Below, in pieces: positions 54,807 to 63,421 of a stretch of 64,000 bases of DNA. Within the stretch, counting starts at the first letter, position 1. Each line of letters starts with the position of its first letter. Source of the stretch: Micromonospora carbonacea (GTDB taxonomy: Bacteria > Actinomycetota > Actinomycetes > Mycobacteriales > Micromonosporaceae); assembly GCF_014205165.1 (NCBI RefSeq), contig NZ_JACHMZ010000001.1:1-64000 (forward strand), written 5' to 3'. The position numbers were made by a program, and so were the translations under genes. The notes under the pieces are model-generated. The model was not told where the DNA came from. It searched no databases and was given only the letters and a program-made list of their open reading frames with translations.

Positions 54807-57263
54807 TCAGCCGTTGCGACCCGGTCGGCCGCCCTGGCCGGGGGTGTTGCCCGGGCCGCCGGGCCCGCCGCCGGTGCCGCCGCCGTTGTCCGGCGGGTTG
54901 GCGGGGGTGCCGCTGCCGCTGCTGACCTCGATGACGACCACGCCGCCCTTGATGGTGCGCCCGTTCGGGCTGGTGCCGGCGGCCTGGCCGGCCGCGCAGC
55001 TCGACGGCACCTTGGCCGAGGAGACCACCGGGTCGAAGCCGGCGCCCCGCAGCCGGTCCTTCGCGGTCTCGACGTCCACGCACTTCACGTCGGGGATCGA
55101 CCGCTGGTCACCCTCCATGATCTTGCCGCTGGGCGGGGTGAACTCGATGCCCTTCTTGCCCTTCATGGCGTCGCGCAGCGTCTCGTACACCGGGGGGTTG
55201 ATGCCCGTCGGGGTGTCGTGGCCCATCTGCTGGTTGGTCTGCGGCCAGTCCGGGTCGGCCATGATGCCGGCGACCGAGTACTGCTTGGTCATCGCGACCA
55301 GCGACGAGGTCTTCTCCGAGTCGGTGGTGCCGGACTTGCCGGCCACCGGCTTGCCGACGATGCCCCGCACATTGCCGGCGGTGGCGCCGGTGCACCGGGT
55401 GGTGGACGACCGGTCGCCGACCGGGCAGCGGGCCGCGTCCACGGCCGCGCGGGCGACCTGGGTGCTGATCCGCTGCTCGCAGCGCGGGTTGGCGATGTCG
55501 AGCTTCTTGCCGTCCGGGCCCTTGATCTCCTGCACCGGGATCGGCTCGCAGTACTTACCGTCGGCCGCGAGGGTCGCGTACGCGTTGGCCAGGTCCAGCG
55601 GGGTGGTGGCCGACACGCCGAGGGTGAACGCGCCCCACTGGTGCGCGGCCTCCTTGTTGTTGGCGAAGTCCGCGTCCTCGCTCGATCGGAACTCGATGCC
55701 CAGCTTCTGCGCCGCCTTGACCACGTTCTCCGCGCCGACCTGCTGCTGGAGCGGGACGAAGAAGGTGTTCACCGAGCGGCCGAACGCGCTCCACATGTTG
55801 TGCACGCCGGCCATCGATTCGACCGAGTTGGTCGGGCAGTAGTAGGGGCCCTGGCAGGCGGCCTTGCTGCTGGGATCGATGATGTATTCCGACTTGAACT
55901 GCTTCGGCGAGTTGATCGTGTAGCTGAGCGGGATGCCCTTCTCCAGCGCGGCCACGATCGTGAAGATCTTGAAGGTCGAGCCGGCCTGGTATCCCTTGAT
56001 GTCGCCGCCACCGGAGAGCAGCGGGTTCACCGTGTTGGGGTAGTTGCCCCGGATGCCCTTGCTGCGCTTGCGCGGGTCGCTGTTCAGCTTGTTCTGCGGC
56101 TTCTTCGGGTCGTCGATCTTGAAGTTGCGGTTCACCGAGAGCGCGCGGACCCGGCCGGTGCCCGGCTCGACGACCGCGACCATCCGGGCCGCCTTGCTGT
56201 TGACGCCCAGGTTCTTGCGAACCGCCTTGTCGGCGCCGTTCTGCGCCTGCACGTCGAGGCTGGTGACGATCGTGTAGCCGCCGCTCTTGAGCCGCCGCTC
56301 CCGGTCGTACGAGGTCGAGCCGAACGTCTCCTCCTTCATCCACCAGCGGTAGAAGTAGTCGCAGAAGAAGCCCCACTCCTTCTTGTTGGTGGCGACGCAG
56401 CCGTTCGGGGTGGTCTTGTCCTTGATCACCATCTTGGTGGCCTTGGCCGCGTCACCCTCCTGCTGGGTGATCGCGCCAATCTTGATCATGTTGTCGATCA
56501 CGTAGTTGCGCCGGTCCAGGGCGAGCGGGTACCCGGTCTTGGTGGTCGGGTCGTTCGTGCTCGGGGCCTTCACCATGCCGGCGAGCATGGCCGCTTCCTC
56601 GATCTTGAGCTTGCTCGGCGGCTTGCCGAAGTAGACCTGGCTGGCCGCGTAGACCCCGTACGCGCCGTTGCCGAAGGAGGCGAGGTTGAGGTAGCGGGTG
56701 AGGATCTCGTCCTTGGAGAACTCCTTGTCGACCTGGAGGGCCAGCCGCATCTCCCGCAGCTTGCGGGCGCTGGTGTCCTCGGTCGCCGCGACGACGTCGG
56801 CCGGGTGGGTGGCCGAGTAGGCGATGGCCAGCCGGACGTACTGCATCGTCAGCGTCGACGCGCCCTGCTGGGAGTTCGCGCCGGACTGGTTGTTGACGAA
56901 CGCCCGGGCGACGCCGTTGAGGTCGACGCCGTTGTGCTTGTAGAAGTCGTGATCCTCGGCGGCGATGATCGCCTTCTGCATGTACGGCGAGATGTCGGCG
57001 AACTTCACGTCGCGCCGGTTCTCGTCGTACATGGTCGCGAGCGGCGTCTTGCCGTCGGACGCGAGCAGGTAGCTGATCTGCGGCGCGCGGCCCACCGTCA
57101 GCTCCTTGGGCAGCGCCCCGAAGGTCTCCGCGCCGGCCTTCGCGGCCAGACCGGACATCGCCACCGCGGGGAAGGCCGCCGCCGCGACCACCACGCCGGC
57201 CAGCAGGCCACAGACGAGCAGCGATGCGGCGTTGGTCAGCACATTATGGTCACGTTTCCGCAT
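54807..57263 (-). CDS. ponA2: Class A penicillin-binding protein (PonA2 type)
   Basis: 818 residues. A single N-terminal membrane helix (about 10-38) anchors the protein. The GT51 glycosyltransferase has AAEDHDFYKHNG with catalytic Glu103. The transpeptidase follows, with AGSTFK (SxxK serine) and KSGTT (KTG box). One PASTA domain (SIPDVKCVDVETAKDRLRGAG) and a Gly/Pro-rich tail end the protein. It polymerises and cross-links peptidoglycan at the membrane. Gene order with whiB4 and two ArsA ATPases matches M. tuberculosis ponA2 (Rv3682). ATG 57263 has GAGG eight bases upstream; GTG 57272 is possible. Confidence 0.93.
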   Translation of the reverse strand: MRKRDHNVLTNAASLLVCGLLAGVVVAAAAFPAVAMSGLAAKAGAETFGALPKELTVGRAPQISYLLASDGKTPLATMYDENRRDVKFADISPYMQKAIIAAEDHDFYKHNGVDLNGVARAFVNNQSGANSQQGASTLTMQYVRLAIAYSATHPADVVAATEDTSARKLREMRLALQVDKEFSKDEILTRYLNLASFGNGAYGVYAASQVYFGKPPSKLKIEEAAMLAGMVKAPSTNDPTTKTGYPLALDRRNYVIDNMIKIGAITQQEGDAAKATKMVIKDKTTPNGCVATNKKEWGFFCDYFYRWWMKEETFGSTSYDRERRLKSGGYTIVTSLDVQAQNGADKAVRKNLGVNSKAARMVAVVEPGTGRVRALSVNRNFKIDDPKKPQNKLNSDPRKRSKGIRGNYPNTVNPLLSGGGDIKGYQAGSTFKIFTIVAALEKGIPLSYTINSPKQFKSEYIIDPSSKAACQGPYYCPTNSVESMAGVHNMWSAFGRSVNTFFVPLQQQVGAENVVKAAQKLGIEFRSSEDADFANNKEAAHQWGAFTLGVSATTPLDLANAYATLAADGKYCEPIPVQEIKGPDGKKLDIANPRCEQRISTQVARAAVDAARCPVGDRSSTTRCTGATAGNVRGIVGKPVAGKSGTTDSEKTSSLVAMTKQYSVAGIMADPDWPQTNQQMGHDTPTGINPPVYETLRDAMKGKKGIEFTPPSGKIMEGDQRSIPDVKCVDVETAKDRLRGAGFDPVVSSAKVPSSCAAGQAAGTSPNGRTIKGGVVVIEVSSGSGTPANPPDNGGGTGGGPGGPGNTPGQGGRPGRNG

Positions 57264-57659
57264 CCAGGTCACCTCGACAGGGTACGCGAGTAGGGAACGA
57301 GGGGCGCTGGGGCGTCTTTTCCCCATTTCCTGCGCGCGCCGACCTCGTTGTGCTAAACGCACGAGCCCTGGTGCGGGGTTGCGCGGATCCGCCACGAGTC
57401 TCCACCGATCGGAGGAGCGGCGCAGCGTTTTCACGTACTGCGGCGGGGTAGACGGGGGCCGAAGGCCCGGTAAGCCGGGAGTGTCCGTAATGATGGATTT
57501 TGCCGACAACGTTGCGTAATCGTCCAACTACAGAGCATGATGGTTGCGGCGACAGCCACAGTCGTCCGTGCCGCCCTGGGGAGGCCGGCCGGACGACCGG
57601 GGGGATTCGACGGCTGGTCGCGCGAAGTCGGTAGGTACTGCAAGGGGGGACGTGTACAC
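57264..57659. other. 396-bp divergent promoter region, ponA2/whiB4
   Basis: No gene seen. It must hold the divergent promoters of the PBP gene and the WhiB gene. An AT-richer segment TAATGATGGATTTTG at 57488-57502 is the most likely promoter-active part; I could not define -35/-10 pairs with confidence. Confidence 0.5.
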
Positions 57660-57977
57660 ATGGGCATGATCACTGACTGGCCGTCACTGGCGGCGTGTCA
57701 GAACGGGGACCCGGACGCGCTGTTCGTACAAGGCGCTGAACAGAACGTGGCGAAGCGGATCTGCCGGAGCTGCCCAGTTCGGTACGAGTGCCTGGCCGAC
57801 GCGCTCGACAACCGGATCGAGTTCGGGGTCTGGGGCGGCATGACCGAGCGGGAACGCCGGGCCCTGCTGCGCCGGCACCCCCAGGTCGCCAGCTGGCGCA
57901 AGATGTTCGAGGCGGCCATGAAGAAGAACGCGAAGGACAGGTCCGGCAAGGACAAGGTCCTCGTCCCGACCGGCTGA
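57660..57977 (+). CDS. whiB4: WhiB4/WblA-type iron-sulfur transcription factor
   Basis: 105 residues. The four cysteines of the [4Fe-4S] cluster are Cys13, Cys35, Cys38 and Cys44 in the order C-Xn-C-X2-C-X5-C. The EFGVWGGMTERERRALLRRHP segment is the G(V/I)WGG turn and basic DNA-binding tail. LDNRIEFGVWGG and the neighbours identify the WhiB4 (Rv3681c)/WblA clade: redox-sensing in mycobacteria, and control of development and antibiotic production in streptomycetes. ATG 57660 has AAGGGGGGA nine bases upstream. Divergent from ponA2 as in M. tuberculosis. Confidence 0.92.
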   Translation: MGMITDWPSLAACQNGDPDALFVQGAEQNVAKRICRSCPVRYECLADALDNRIEFGVWGGMTERERRALLRRHPQVASWRKMFEAAMKKNAKDRSGKDKVLVPTG

Positions 57978-58018
57978 CGGCCGGTCGACAGGTCAGGGCC
58001 GGCCGATCGCGGGCCGGC

Positions 58019-59167
58019 TCACGGCCGGCTGACCGCCGCGCCGATCGTCCGCAGCCCGTCGACGTCGTGCACGTCGGCGGGCTGCGCCGTCACCGACACC
58101 GTCGGCACCTGCGGGAACGCCTCGGTGAACCGGGCCGCCACCCGCTGCTCGCGGTGCGCCTGCTGGACCAGCGCGGCGTGCGCCCGCAGCACGTCGACCG
58201 TGCCGTCGTGCCCGCCGGCCTCGGCCAGCCGCTGCGCGGCGGCCAGGCACGCCTCGGCGTCCAGCGCCGGCACCGTCGGCGCGTGCACCCGGTTGAGCAC
58301 CAGCCCGGCCAGCGGCATCCGCTCGGAGCGCAGCCGGCCGGCGAAGTAGGCCGCCTCCCGGACCGCGTCCGGCTCCGGGGCCGCGACGAGCAGGAAGGCC
58401 GTCTCCCGCGCCTGGAGGATCCGGTACGTCTGCTCGGCCCGCTGCCGGAAGCCGCCGAACATCGAGTCCAGCGCCGCCACGAAGCCGGACAGGTCGGTGA
58501 GCAGCTGTGCGCCGAGCACCTTCTGCACCACCTTCGAGAACATCCCGAAGCTCGCGGTGACGAGGCTGAACATGCTGCGCCCCCCGCTGCGCGCCGGGGC
58601 CAGCAGCAGCCGCAGCATCCGGCCGTCGAGGAACCGGGAGAGCCGGGCCGGGGCGTCCAGGAAGTCCAGCGCCGAGCGGGACGGCGGGGTGTCCACCACG
58701 ATCAGGTCCCACTCGCCCCGGGCGTGCAGCTGGCCCAGCTTCTCCATCGCCATGTATTCCTGCGTGCCGGCGAACGTCGAGCTCATCGCCTGGTAGAACG
58801 GGTTGGCGAAGATCTCCTGCGCCTTCGCCGGGTCGGTGTGCTGGAGCACCACGTCGTCGAACGTGCGCTTCATGTCCAGCATCATGGCGTGCAGCTCGCC
58901 GCCGCTGGCCTCGACGTCGATGCCCTTGACCTGGCGGGGCGTGTTGTCCAGCTCGGTCAGGCCCAGCGACTGGGCCAGCCGGCGGGCCGGGTCGATGGTG
59001 AGCACCACCGTGCGCCGGCCGTGCTGCTCGGCGGCGCGCAACGCGAGCGCGGCGGCGGTGGTCGTCTTGCCCACCCCGCCCGCCCCGCAGCACACCACGA
59101 TCCGCACGCCCGGGTCGGCGAGGATCTGGTCGACGTCCAGCTGCGGCGCCGCGGCTTCGGAAGGCAC
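58019..59167 (-). CDS. ArsA-family ATPase (Rv3680-like)
   Basis: 382 residues. P-loop CGAGGVGKTTTAAAL near residue 28, switch I segment TIDPARRLAQSLGL, and switch II VVDTPPSRSAL mark the ArsA/GET3 class of deviant Walker ATPases. There is no arsenite-binding cysteine triad typical of ArsA, so an arsenic role is unlikely. In M. tuberculosis the paired Rv3679-Rv3680 ATPases form a complex and have been linked to glycerol and oxidant tolerance. GTG 59167 is the start; TTG 59170 is adjacent. It pairs with the second ATPase gene upstream. Confidence 0.9.
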   Translation of the reverse strand: MPSEAAAPQLDVDQILADPGVRIVVCCGAGGVGKTTTAAALALRAAEQHGRRTVVLTIDPARRLAQSLGLTELDNTPRQVKGIDVEASGGELHAMMLDMKRTFDDVVLQHTDPAKAQEIFANPFYQAMSSTFAGTQEYMAMEKLGQLHARGEWDLIVVDTPPSRSALDFLDAPARLSRFLDGRMLRLLLAPARSGGRSMFSLVTASFGMFSKVVQKVLGAQLLTDLSGFVAALDSMFGGFRQRAEQTYRILQARETAFLLVAAPEPDAVREAAYFAGRLRSERMPLAGLVLNRVHAPTVPALDAEACLAAAQRLAEAGGHDGTVDVLRAHAALVQQAHREQRVAARFTEAFPQVPTVSVTAQPADVHDVDGLRTIGAAVSRP

Positions 59168-59224
59168 CAATCGAGCGTATCGGGCTGTGCGCGGTCTCCG
59201 CGCCGTGCCGGCCGCCAGTGTGAG

Positions 59225-60202
59225 TCAATCGGCCCGCACGAGCACCCGGGACAGCTCCGCCAGCCCCGCCCGGTCCACCCCGTCGGGCAGCAGCGGCAGC
59301 TCGGTCAGGGGCAGGCCCAGATCGGCCAGGTCGCCGCGCAACGAGTCCTCCAGGTCCCGGCGGATCCGCTGGTCCCGGGCCTCGGCGGCGAGCCCGGCGA
59401 CGGTCTCCCGGTCGGCCGGCAGCCCGGCGGCGGCCAGGCCACGCCGCAACTCGGCGGCGGTCACCGGCCGGCCGGCGGGCAGCGGCGGCCGGGCGGCGTT
59501 GACGATCACCCGTCCCACCGGAAAGCCGAGCTGGGTGAGCTCGGCGACGGCGTCCATCGTCTCCTGGACCGGCATCTCCTCCAGCAGCGTCACCACGTGC
59601 ACCGCGGTCATCGGGGAGCGCAGCAGCGCGGCGACCCCCTCGCTCTGGGTCTTGATCGGGCCGACCTTGGCCAGCCGGGCCGTCTCCGCCGTCACGTTGA
59701 GGAACCGGCCGATCCGCCCGGTCGGCGGCGCGTCCAGCACCACCGCGTCGTACGCCCGGCGTTGCCCGGCCTTGCGGGTCGTCGCCTCCTTGACCTTGCC
59801 GGTGAGCAGCACGTCCCGCAGGCCGGGGGCGATGGTGGTGGCGAAGTCGATCGCGCCGAGCTTGCGCAGCGCCCGGCCGGCCGCGCCGAGCTTGTAGAAC
59901 ATGTCGAGGTATTCCAGCAGGGCCTCCTCGGCGTCCACCGCGAGGGCCCGCACCTCCCCGCCGCCCGGCGCGTCGGTGAGGTGGCGCTCGGCGTACGGCA
60001 GCGGGTCGGTGCCGAAGAGCTGGGCGATGCCCTGCCGCCCCTCGACCTCGACCAGCAGGGTGCGCCGGCCGTCGGCGGCCAGTGCCAGGGCCAGGGCCGC
60101 CGCCACGCTGGTCTTGCCGGTGCCACCCTTGCCGGTCACGACGTTCAGGCGCGCCGGCCACTGCGTGGAGACCGGGTCGGCCGGCCGCTCAGCTGCTCGC
60201 AC
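59225..60202 (-). CDS. ArsA-family ATPase (Rv3679-like)
   Basis: 325 residues. P-loop VTGKGGTGKTSVAAAL near residue 22 and switch II VLDAPPTGRIGRFL define a second ArsA/GET3-type ATPase. VEVEGRQGIAQLFG is typical of the Rv3679 branch. Together with the downstream partner it probably forms a heterocomplex; their tandem order is preserved in actinobacteria. GTG 60202 is assigned as start. The 57-bp gap to the next gene suggests one transcript. Confidence 0.9.
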   Translation of the reverse strand: MRAAERPADPVSTQWPARLNVVTGKGGTGKTSVAAALALALAADGRRTLLVEVEGRQGIAQLFGTDPLPYAERHLTDAPGGGEVRALAVDAEEALLEYLDMFYKLGAAGRALRKLGAIDFATTIAPGLRDVLLTGKVKEATTRKAGQRRAYDAVVLDAPPTGRIGRFLNVTAETARLAKVGPIKTQSEGVAALLRSPMTAVHVVTLLEEMPVQETMDAVAELTQLGFPVGRVIVNAARPPLPAGRPVTAAELRRGLAAAGLPADRETVAGLAAEARDQRIRRDLEDSLRGDLADLGLPLTELPLLPDGVDRAGLAELSRVLVRAD

Positions 60203-60249
60203 CCGTCGAGCCTATCCACCCGGCCGGCGTCGTCCGTCGGGTCGCCCCG

Positions 60250-60951
60250 TCAGGCGATCTCGCAGACCCACCAGCCGGTCTTCTGCACGACGGTGAAGCG
60301 GAGATCCTGGTCGGCGACCTTCTCGTCGGACGTCGTCATGGTCACCCTCGTGGTGACGGTGGCCCGGTCGCCGGTCTGGTTGTCCACCTTCGGGCCGGTC
60401 CACCGGAACCGGGCGTCGGAGTACTGCTCGGCGTACCGCTTCAGCTCCGCGACCTTGGCGGTGATCTTGCGGTCGTCGCGGGCGGCGGCGCAGACGTAGC
60501 CGGCCGCCTTGCGGGCGTCCCGTTCCCGGTAGACGGCGGTGAGGAAGTTCTCCACGGCGACCGTCGGCTCCGTCGCGCCCTCGCCGTTCTCCGTGCTGCG
60601 CAGGGTGAAGAACGCGGCGGCGCCGCCGCCACCGCAGAGCAGCAGCGCCAGGACCGCCACGAGCGAGGCGACGAGCACGCCCCGCCGCTGCTTCGGCGCG
60701 CCCGGTGCGTGGTAAGGCGGGTAGCCCGGCGGGGGTGGCGGGATCGCGCCGGCCCCCGGCCCCGCGGGGCCGCCGAAGGGGAAGGGCTGGGTCGCCGGGG
60801 AGCCGAACGGCGCGGGCCCGGCCGGGGAGCCGAACGGGCTGGCGCCCGGCGGCGCGGGGGAGACCGGCCCGCCCGGTGGGCCGGGCGTGTGGTCGCCGGA
60901 GGGCGGACCGCTGGGCGATCCGGTGGCGCCGCCGTGGGGCGGTTGGGTCAT
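60250..60951 (-). CDS. Pro-rich single-pass membrane protein, unknown
   Basis: 233 residues. The first 90 are very rich in Pro and Gly (repeats of SPAGPAPFGSP type). One membrane helix (about 95-116, LVASLVAVLALLLCGGGGAAA) follows, then an extracellular domain of about 115 residues (TEPTVAVENFLTAVYRERDA and on) resembling the NTF2/DUF4878-like folds attached to such tails. The fold likely packs outside the membrane. ATG 60951 follows GGGAAAGAC. Function unknown; 47 bp separate it from the ATPase gene downstream. Confidence 0.7.
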   Translation of the reverse strand: MTQPPHGGATGSPSGPPSGDHTPGPPGGPVSPAPPGASPFGSPAGPAPFGSPATQPFPFGGPAGPGAGAIPPPPPGYPPYHAPGAPKQRRGVLVASLVAVLALLLCGGGGAAAFFTLRSTENGEGATEPTVAVENFLTAVYRERDARKAAGYVCAAARDDRKITAKVAELKRYAEQYSDARFRWTGPKVDNQTGDRATVTTRVTMTTSDEKVADQDLRFTVVQKTGWWVCEIA

Positions 60952-61312
60952 GTCTTTCCCCCGGGGGTGCGGCGCGTCGTCGTCCCGGTGGGACGCGAGC
61001 ACTGGTCGAGCGAAGGCAGGTTGCGGAGGCGGTCGGGCTTGCGTGGCCCGTCCGACGGAAGGGTAGCGGTGAACCCGACCCAGGGTGGGGCCCCGGGCGG
61101 CCTGATGGACACGACGATCACGAAAGCGCGCGCGGCGCCATCCGGTACCGGACCGCGATCTGTCGCATATGTGACTTTCGGTGCCCGGTCATGCGCGCCC
61201 GGTTGTCCCTGTCCGAAAACGGCCCTACGTTCGTGCCCACGCGGGGGGCGGATCGGCGGATGGTCCGAGCCGATGGTGACGACGTGATCAGGTGCGAGGC
61301 CCGGAGGCAGCA
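60952..61312. other. 360-bp divergent intergenic region
   Basis: Lies between the Pro-rich membrane protein gene (minus) and a conserved hypothetical gene (plus). I see no gene; a 241-codon minus frame across 61118-61843 has reversed codon bias and is a shadow. No palindrome stands out. Confidence 0.5.
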
Positions 61313-61801
61313 ATGCGCGACACCGACAACATCTCCCGAGCCCAGTTCCCGCCGCAGACCGGTTGCGCCCGGCGCGCCGGGGCCGGCCCCGGCGGCGAGG
61401 AGGGACCGGTCACCGGCCTGCCGTTCAACGAGCGCTCCTACCGCCGGCTCACCGACCCGGGGGAGATGCTGCGCACGCTGAGCCGGCCCGCCGAGCGCCC
61501 CCGCGACGAGGAGGAGACCGGCTACGTCATCCACCTGCCGATCCGGGTGGCCGACCTGGCGACGGCCACCGCGCTGGCCGGCCGCGTGGCGGTCTCGCTC
61601 GGCTTCCTGCCCGAGCTGGACGCCGGGGAGACCACCGTCTCGACGGCCGACGACCAGAACAACCGGCACCGGGTCTTCTGCGACCTGCTGCTGGCGGACC
61701 GGTCGCGCTGCCCCCAGCGGTACGACCACGAGGGCCCCTGCGGCGAGCCGCCGGCCGCCCCGGAGCAGCGTCCCGCGCCGGGCGGTCCCGCCGGATCGTA
61801 G
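61313..61801 (+). CDS. Conserved actinobacterial hypothetical protein
   Basis: 162 residues. The central part (ETGYVIHLPIRVADLATATA to FLPELDAGETTVSTADDQNN) reads as a compact alpha/beta domain, with cysteines at CDLL, RCPQ and GPCG near the end that could bind zinc. The N- and C-terminal tails are Pro-rich. I do not recognise the family. ATG 61313 follows GGAGG with good spacing. The DUF4177 gene follows after 44 bp, probably in one operon. Confidence 0.6.
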   Translation: MRDTDNISRAQFPPQTGCARRAGAGPGGEEGPVTGLPFNERSYRRLTDPGEMLRTLSRPAERPRDEEETGYVIHLPIRVADLATATALAGRVAVSLGFLPELDAGETTVSTADDQNNRHRVFCDLLLADRSRCPQRYDHEGPCGEPPAAPEQRPAPGGPAGS

Positions 61802-61845
61802 GCTGGGGCCGACACAGTCGCCGCCTCCTAGGGAGCCCCGCACCG

Positions 61846-62001
61846 ATGCAGAAGTGGGAATACTCGACCGTCCCGCTGCTGGTCCACGCGACCAAGCAGA
61901 TCCTCGACACCTGGGGCGAGGACGGCTGGGAACTCGTCTCCGTGGTCCCCGGCCCCAACCCGGAGCAGCTCGTGGCGTACCTCAAGCGGCCGAAGGCGTG
62001 A
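61846..62001 (+). CDS. DUF4177 small protein
   Basis: 51 residues: MQKWEYSTVPLLVHATKQIL then DTWGEDGWELVSVVPGPN. This is the DUF4177 fold (compare Rv3678A), with GWELV as the hallmark. Function unknown. Its stop overlaps the RidA start by 4 bp (GTGA), so they are translationally coupled. Confidence 0.88.
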   Translation: MQKWEYSTVPLLVHATKQILDTWGEDGWELVSVVPGPNPEQLVAYLKRPKA

Positions 62002-62468
62002 GCGGGGTGGGCAACGGGCCGCACGCGAAGCTCGCCGAGCTCGGGCTGACCCTGCCCGACGTGGTGCCCCCGGTGGCCAGCTACGTGCCGGCCGTGCAGT
62101 CCGGGCAGCACGTCTTCGTCTCCGGGCAGCTCCCGATGGCCGACGGCAAGCTGCTGGCCACCGGCAAGGTCGGCGCGGGGGTCTCCGCCGAGCAGGCCAA
62201 GGACCTGGCGCAGCGGTGTGCGCTGAACGGCCTCGCCGCCGTCGACGCGCTGGTCGGCCTGGAGAACGTGGTCAAGGTCGTCAAGGTGACCGGCTTCGTG
62301 GCCAGCGCGCCCGGCTTCACCGGCCAGCCCGGCGTGATCAACGGCGCGTCCGACCTGTTCGGCGCGGTCTTCGGCGAGGCGGGCCGGCACGCCCGCTCCG
62401 CGGTAGGCGTCTCGGAGCTCCCCCTGGACGCCCCGGTAGAGGTCGAACTGATCGTCGAGGTCGCCTGA
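61998..62468 (+). CDS. RidA family protein
   Basis: 156 residues, YjgF/YER057c/UK114 fold. RidA proteins hydrolyse reactive enamine/imine intermediates of amino acid metabolism. VFVSGQLPMADGKLLATG and NVVKVVKVTGFVAS are family segments. The catalytic Arg of canonical RidA (in the R-x-x-V region near the end) appears as HARSAVGVSELPLDAPVEVE, so a suitable Arg is present. It matches Rv3678c in the mycobacterial order. GTG 61998 overlaps the DUF4177 stop. Confidence 0.88.
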   Translation: MSGVGNGPHAKLAELGLTLPDVVPPVASYVPAVQSGQHVFVSGQLPMADGKLLATGKVGAGVSAEQAKDLAQRCALNGLAAVDALVGLENVVKVVKVTGFVASAPGFTGQPGVINGASDLFGAVFGEAGRHARSAVGVSELPLDAPVEVELIVEVA

Positions 62469-62500
62469 CCCGCACCCCCCGCACCCGCACCCCCCCACCC

Positions 62501-62578
62501 CCGCGATCTTGCACTTCGGGCCCGGGCGAAAGCCGCGTACGGGCACGAAAACCGGGCCACAAGTGCAAGATCGCGGGG
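62501..62578. repeat. Palindrome with 17-bp arms between RidA and MBL genes
   Basis: CCCGCGATCTTGCACTT (62501-62517) and its complement (62562-62578) are perfect arms; inner GGCCCGG/CCGGGCC strengthens the structure. It may be a terminator or a REP-like dispersed element. Confidence 0.75.
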
Positions 62579-62608
62579 AGTGGCGGGGGGAGTCGTACGA
62601 TCGCTGGC

Positions 62609-63421
62609 ATGACCGGGCACATCACGGCGGCCGTGGCCGCGCTGGCTGACGAGCTGCCGGGATGGGTGACCCTGCTGCGGGCACCGAACCCGGGGCCGAT
62701 GACCCTCGACGGCACCAACACGTGGGTGCTGCGGGCCGGGCCCGGCGCGCCCGCCCTGGTCGTCGACCCGGGGCCCGCCGACGACGGGCACCTGGCCGCG
62801 ATCGCCGCCCACGCCCCCGTCGCCACCGTGCTGATCACCCACGGGCACCCTGACCACACCGAGGGCTCGCCCCGGCTGCGCGAGCTGCTCGGCGGGGCGC
62901 CCGTGCGGGCCGTCGACCCCGCGCACAGCCACGGCGGTCCGCCGCTGACCGCCGGCGAGGCCCTGCCCGCCGCCGGCCTCACCGTGCGGGCGCTGCCCAC
63001 CCCCGGGCACACCGGCGACTCCGTCTGCTTCCTCGTCGAGCACGGCGACGAGCGGGTCGTGCTCACCGGCGACACCATCCTCGGGCGGGGCACCACCGTC
63101 GTCGCCCACCCCGACGGGCAGCTCGGGGCATACTTCGACAGCCTGGAGCTGCTCTCGACGTACCGGGGGATCCCGGCGCTGCCCGGCCACGGCCCGGCGC
63201 TGGCCGACTGCGGCGCCGCCGCCGAGTTCTACCTCGCCCACCGCCGCGCCCGGCTCGACCAGGTGCGGCAGGCGGTCGCCGAGGGCGCGCGGACCGCCCC
63301 CGAGGTGGTGGCCCGGGTGTACGCGGACGTCGACCGGTCGCTGTGGTGGGCGGCCGAGTGGTCGGTCCGCGCGCAACTGGACTACCTGGGGGTGCCCCCC
63401 GAACCGGCGGGCCGGTCGTGA
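62609..63421 (+). CDS. Metallo-beta-lactamase fold hydrolase
   Basis: 270 residues. The zinc motif THGHPDHTEG (His78, His80, Asp82, His83), PTPGHTGDSVCF with the next His, and LTGDTILGRGT with the bridging Asp are all present, and PGHGP supplies the last His. It fits the Rv3677c (lactamase-like, glyoxalase II-related) group; the actual ester or thioester substrate is unknown. ATG 62609 is the start. Its stop overlaps the cyclase start by 4 bp. Confidence 0.9.
   Translation: MTGHITAAVAALADELPGWVTLLRAPNPGPMTLDGTNTWVLRAGPGAPALVVDPGPADDGHLAAIAAHAPVATVLITHGHPDHTEGSPRLRELLGGAPVRAVDPAHSHGGPPLTAGEALPAAGLTVRALPTPGHTGDSVCFLVEHGDERVVLTGDTILGRGTTVVAHPDGQLGAYFDSLELLSTYRGIPALPGHGPALADCGAAAEFYLAHRRARLDQVRQAVAEGARTAPEVVARVYADVDRSLWWAAEWSVRAQLDYLGVPPEPAGRS

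Noticed and set aside
58019..60202. Arsenite efflux ATPases
   Set aside because: Both have the ArsA fold but no cysteine metalloid site, no ArsB or ArsR gene nearby, and match the Rv3679/Rv3680 pair in position.
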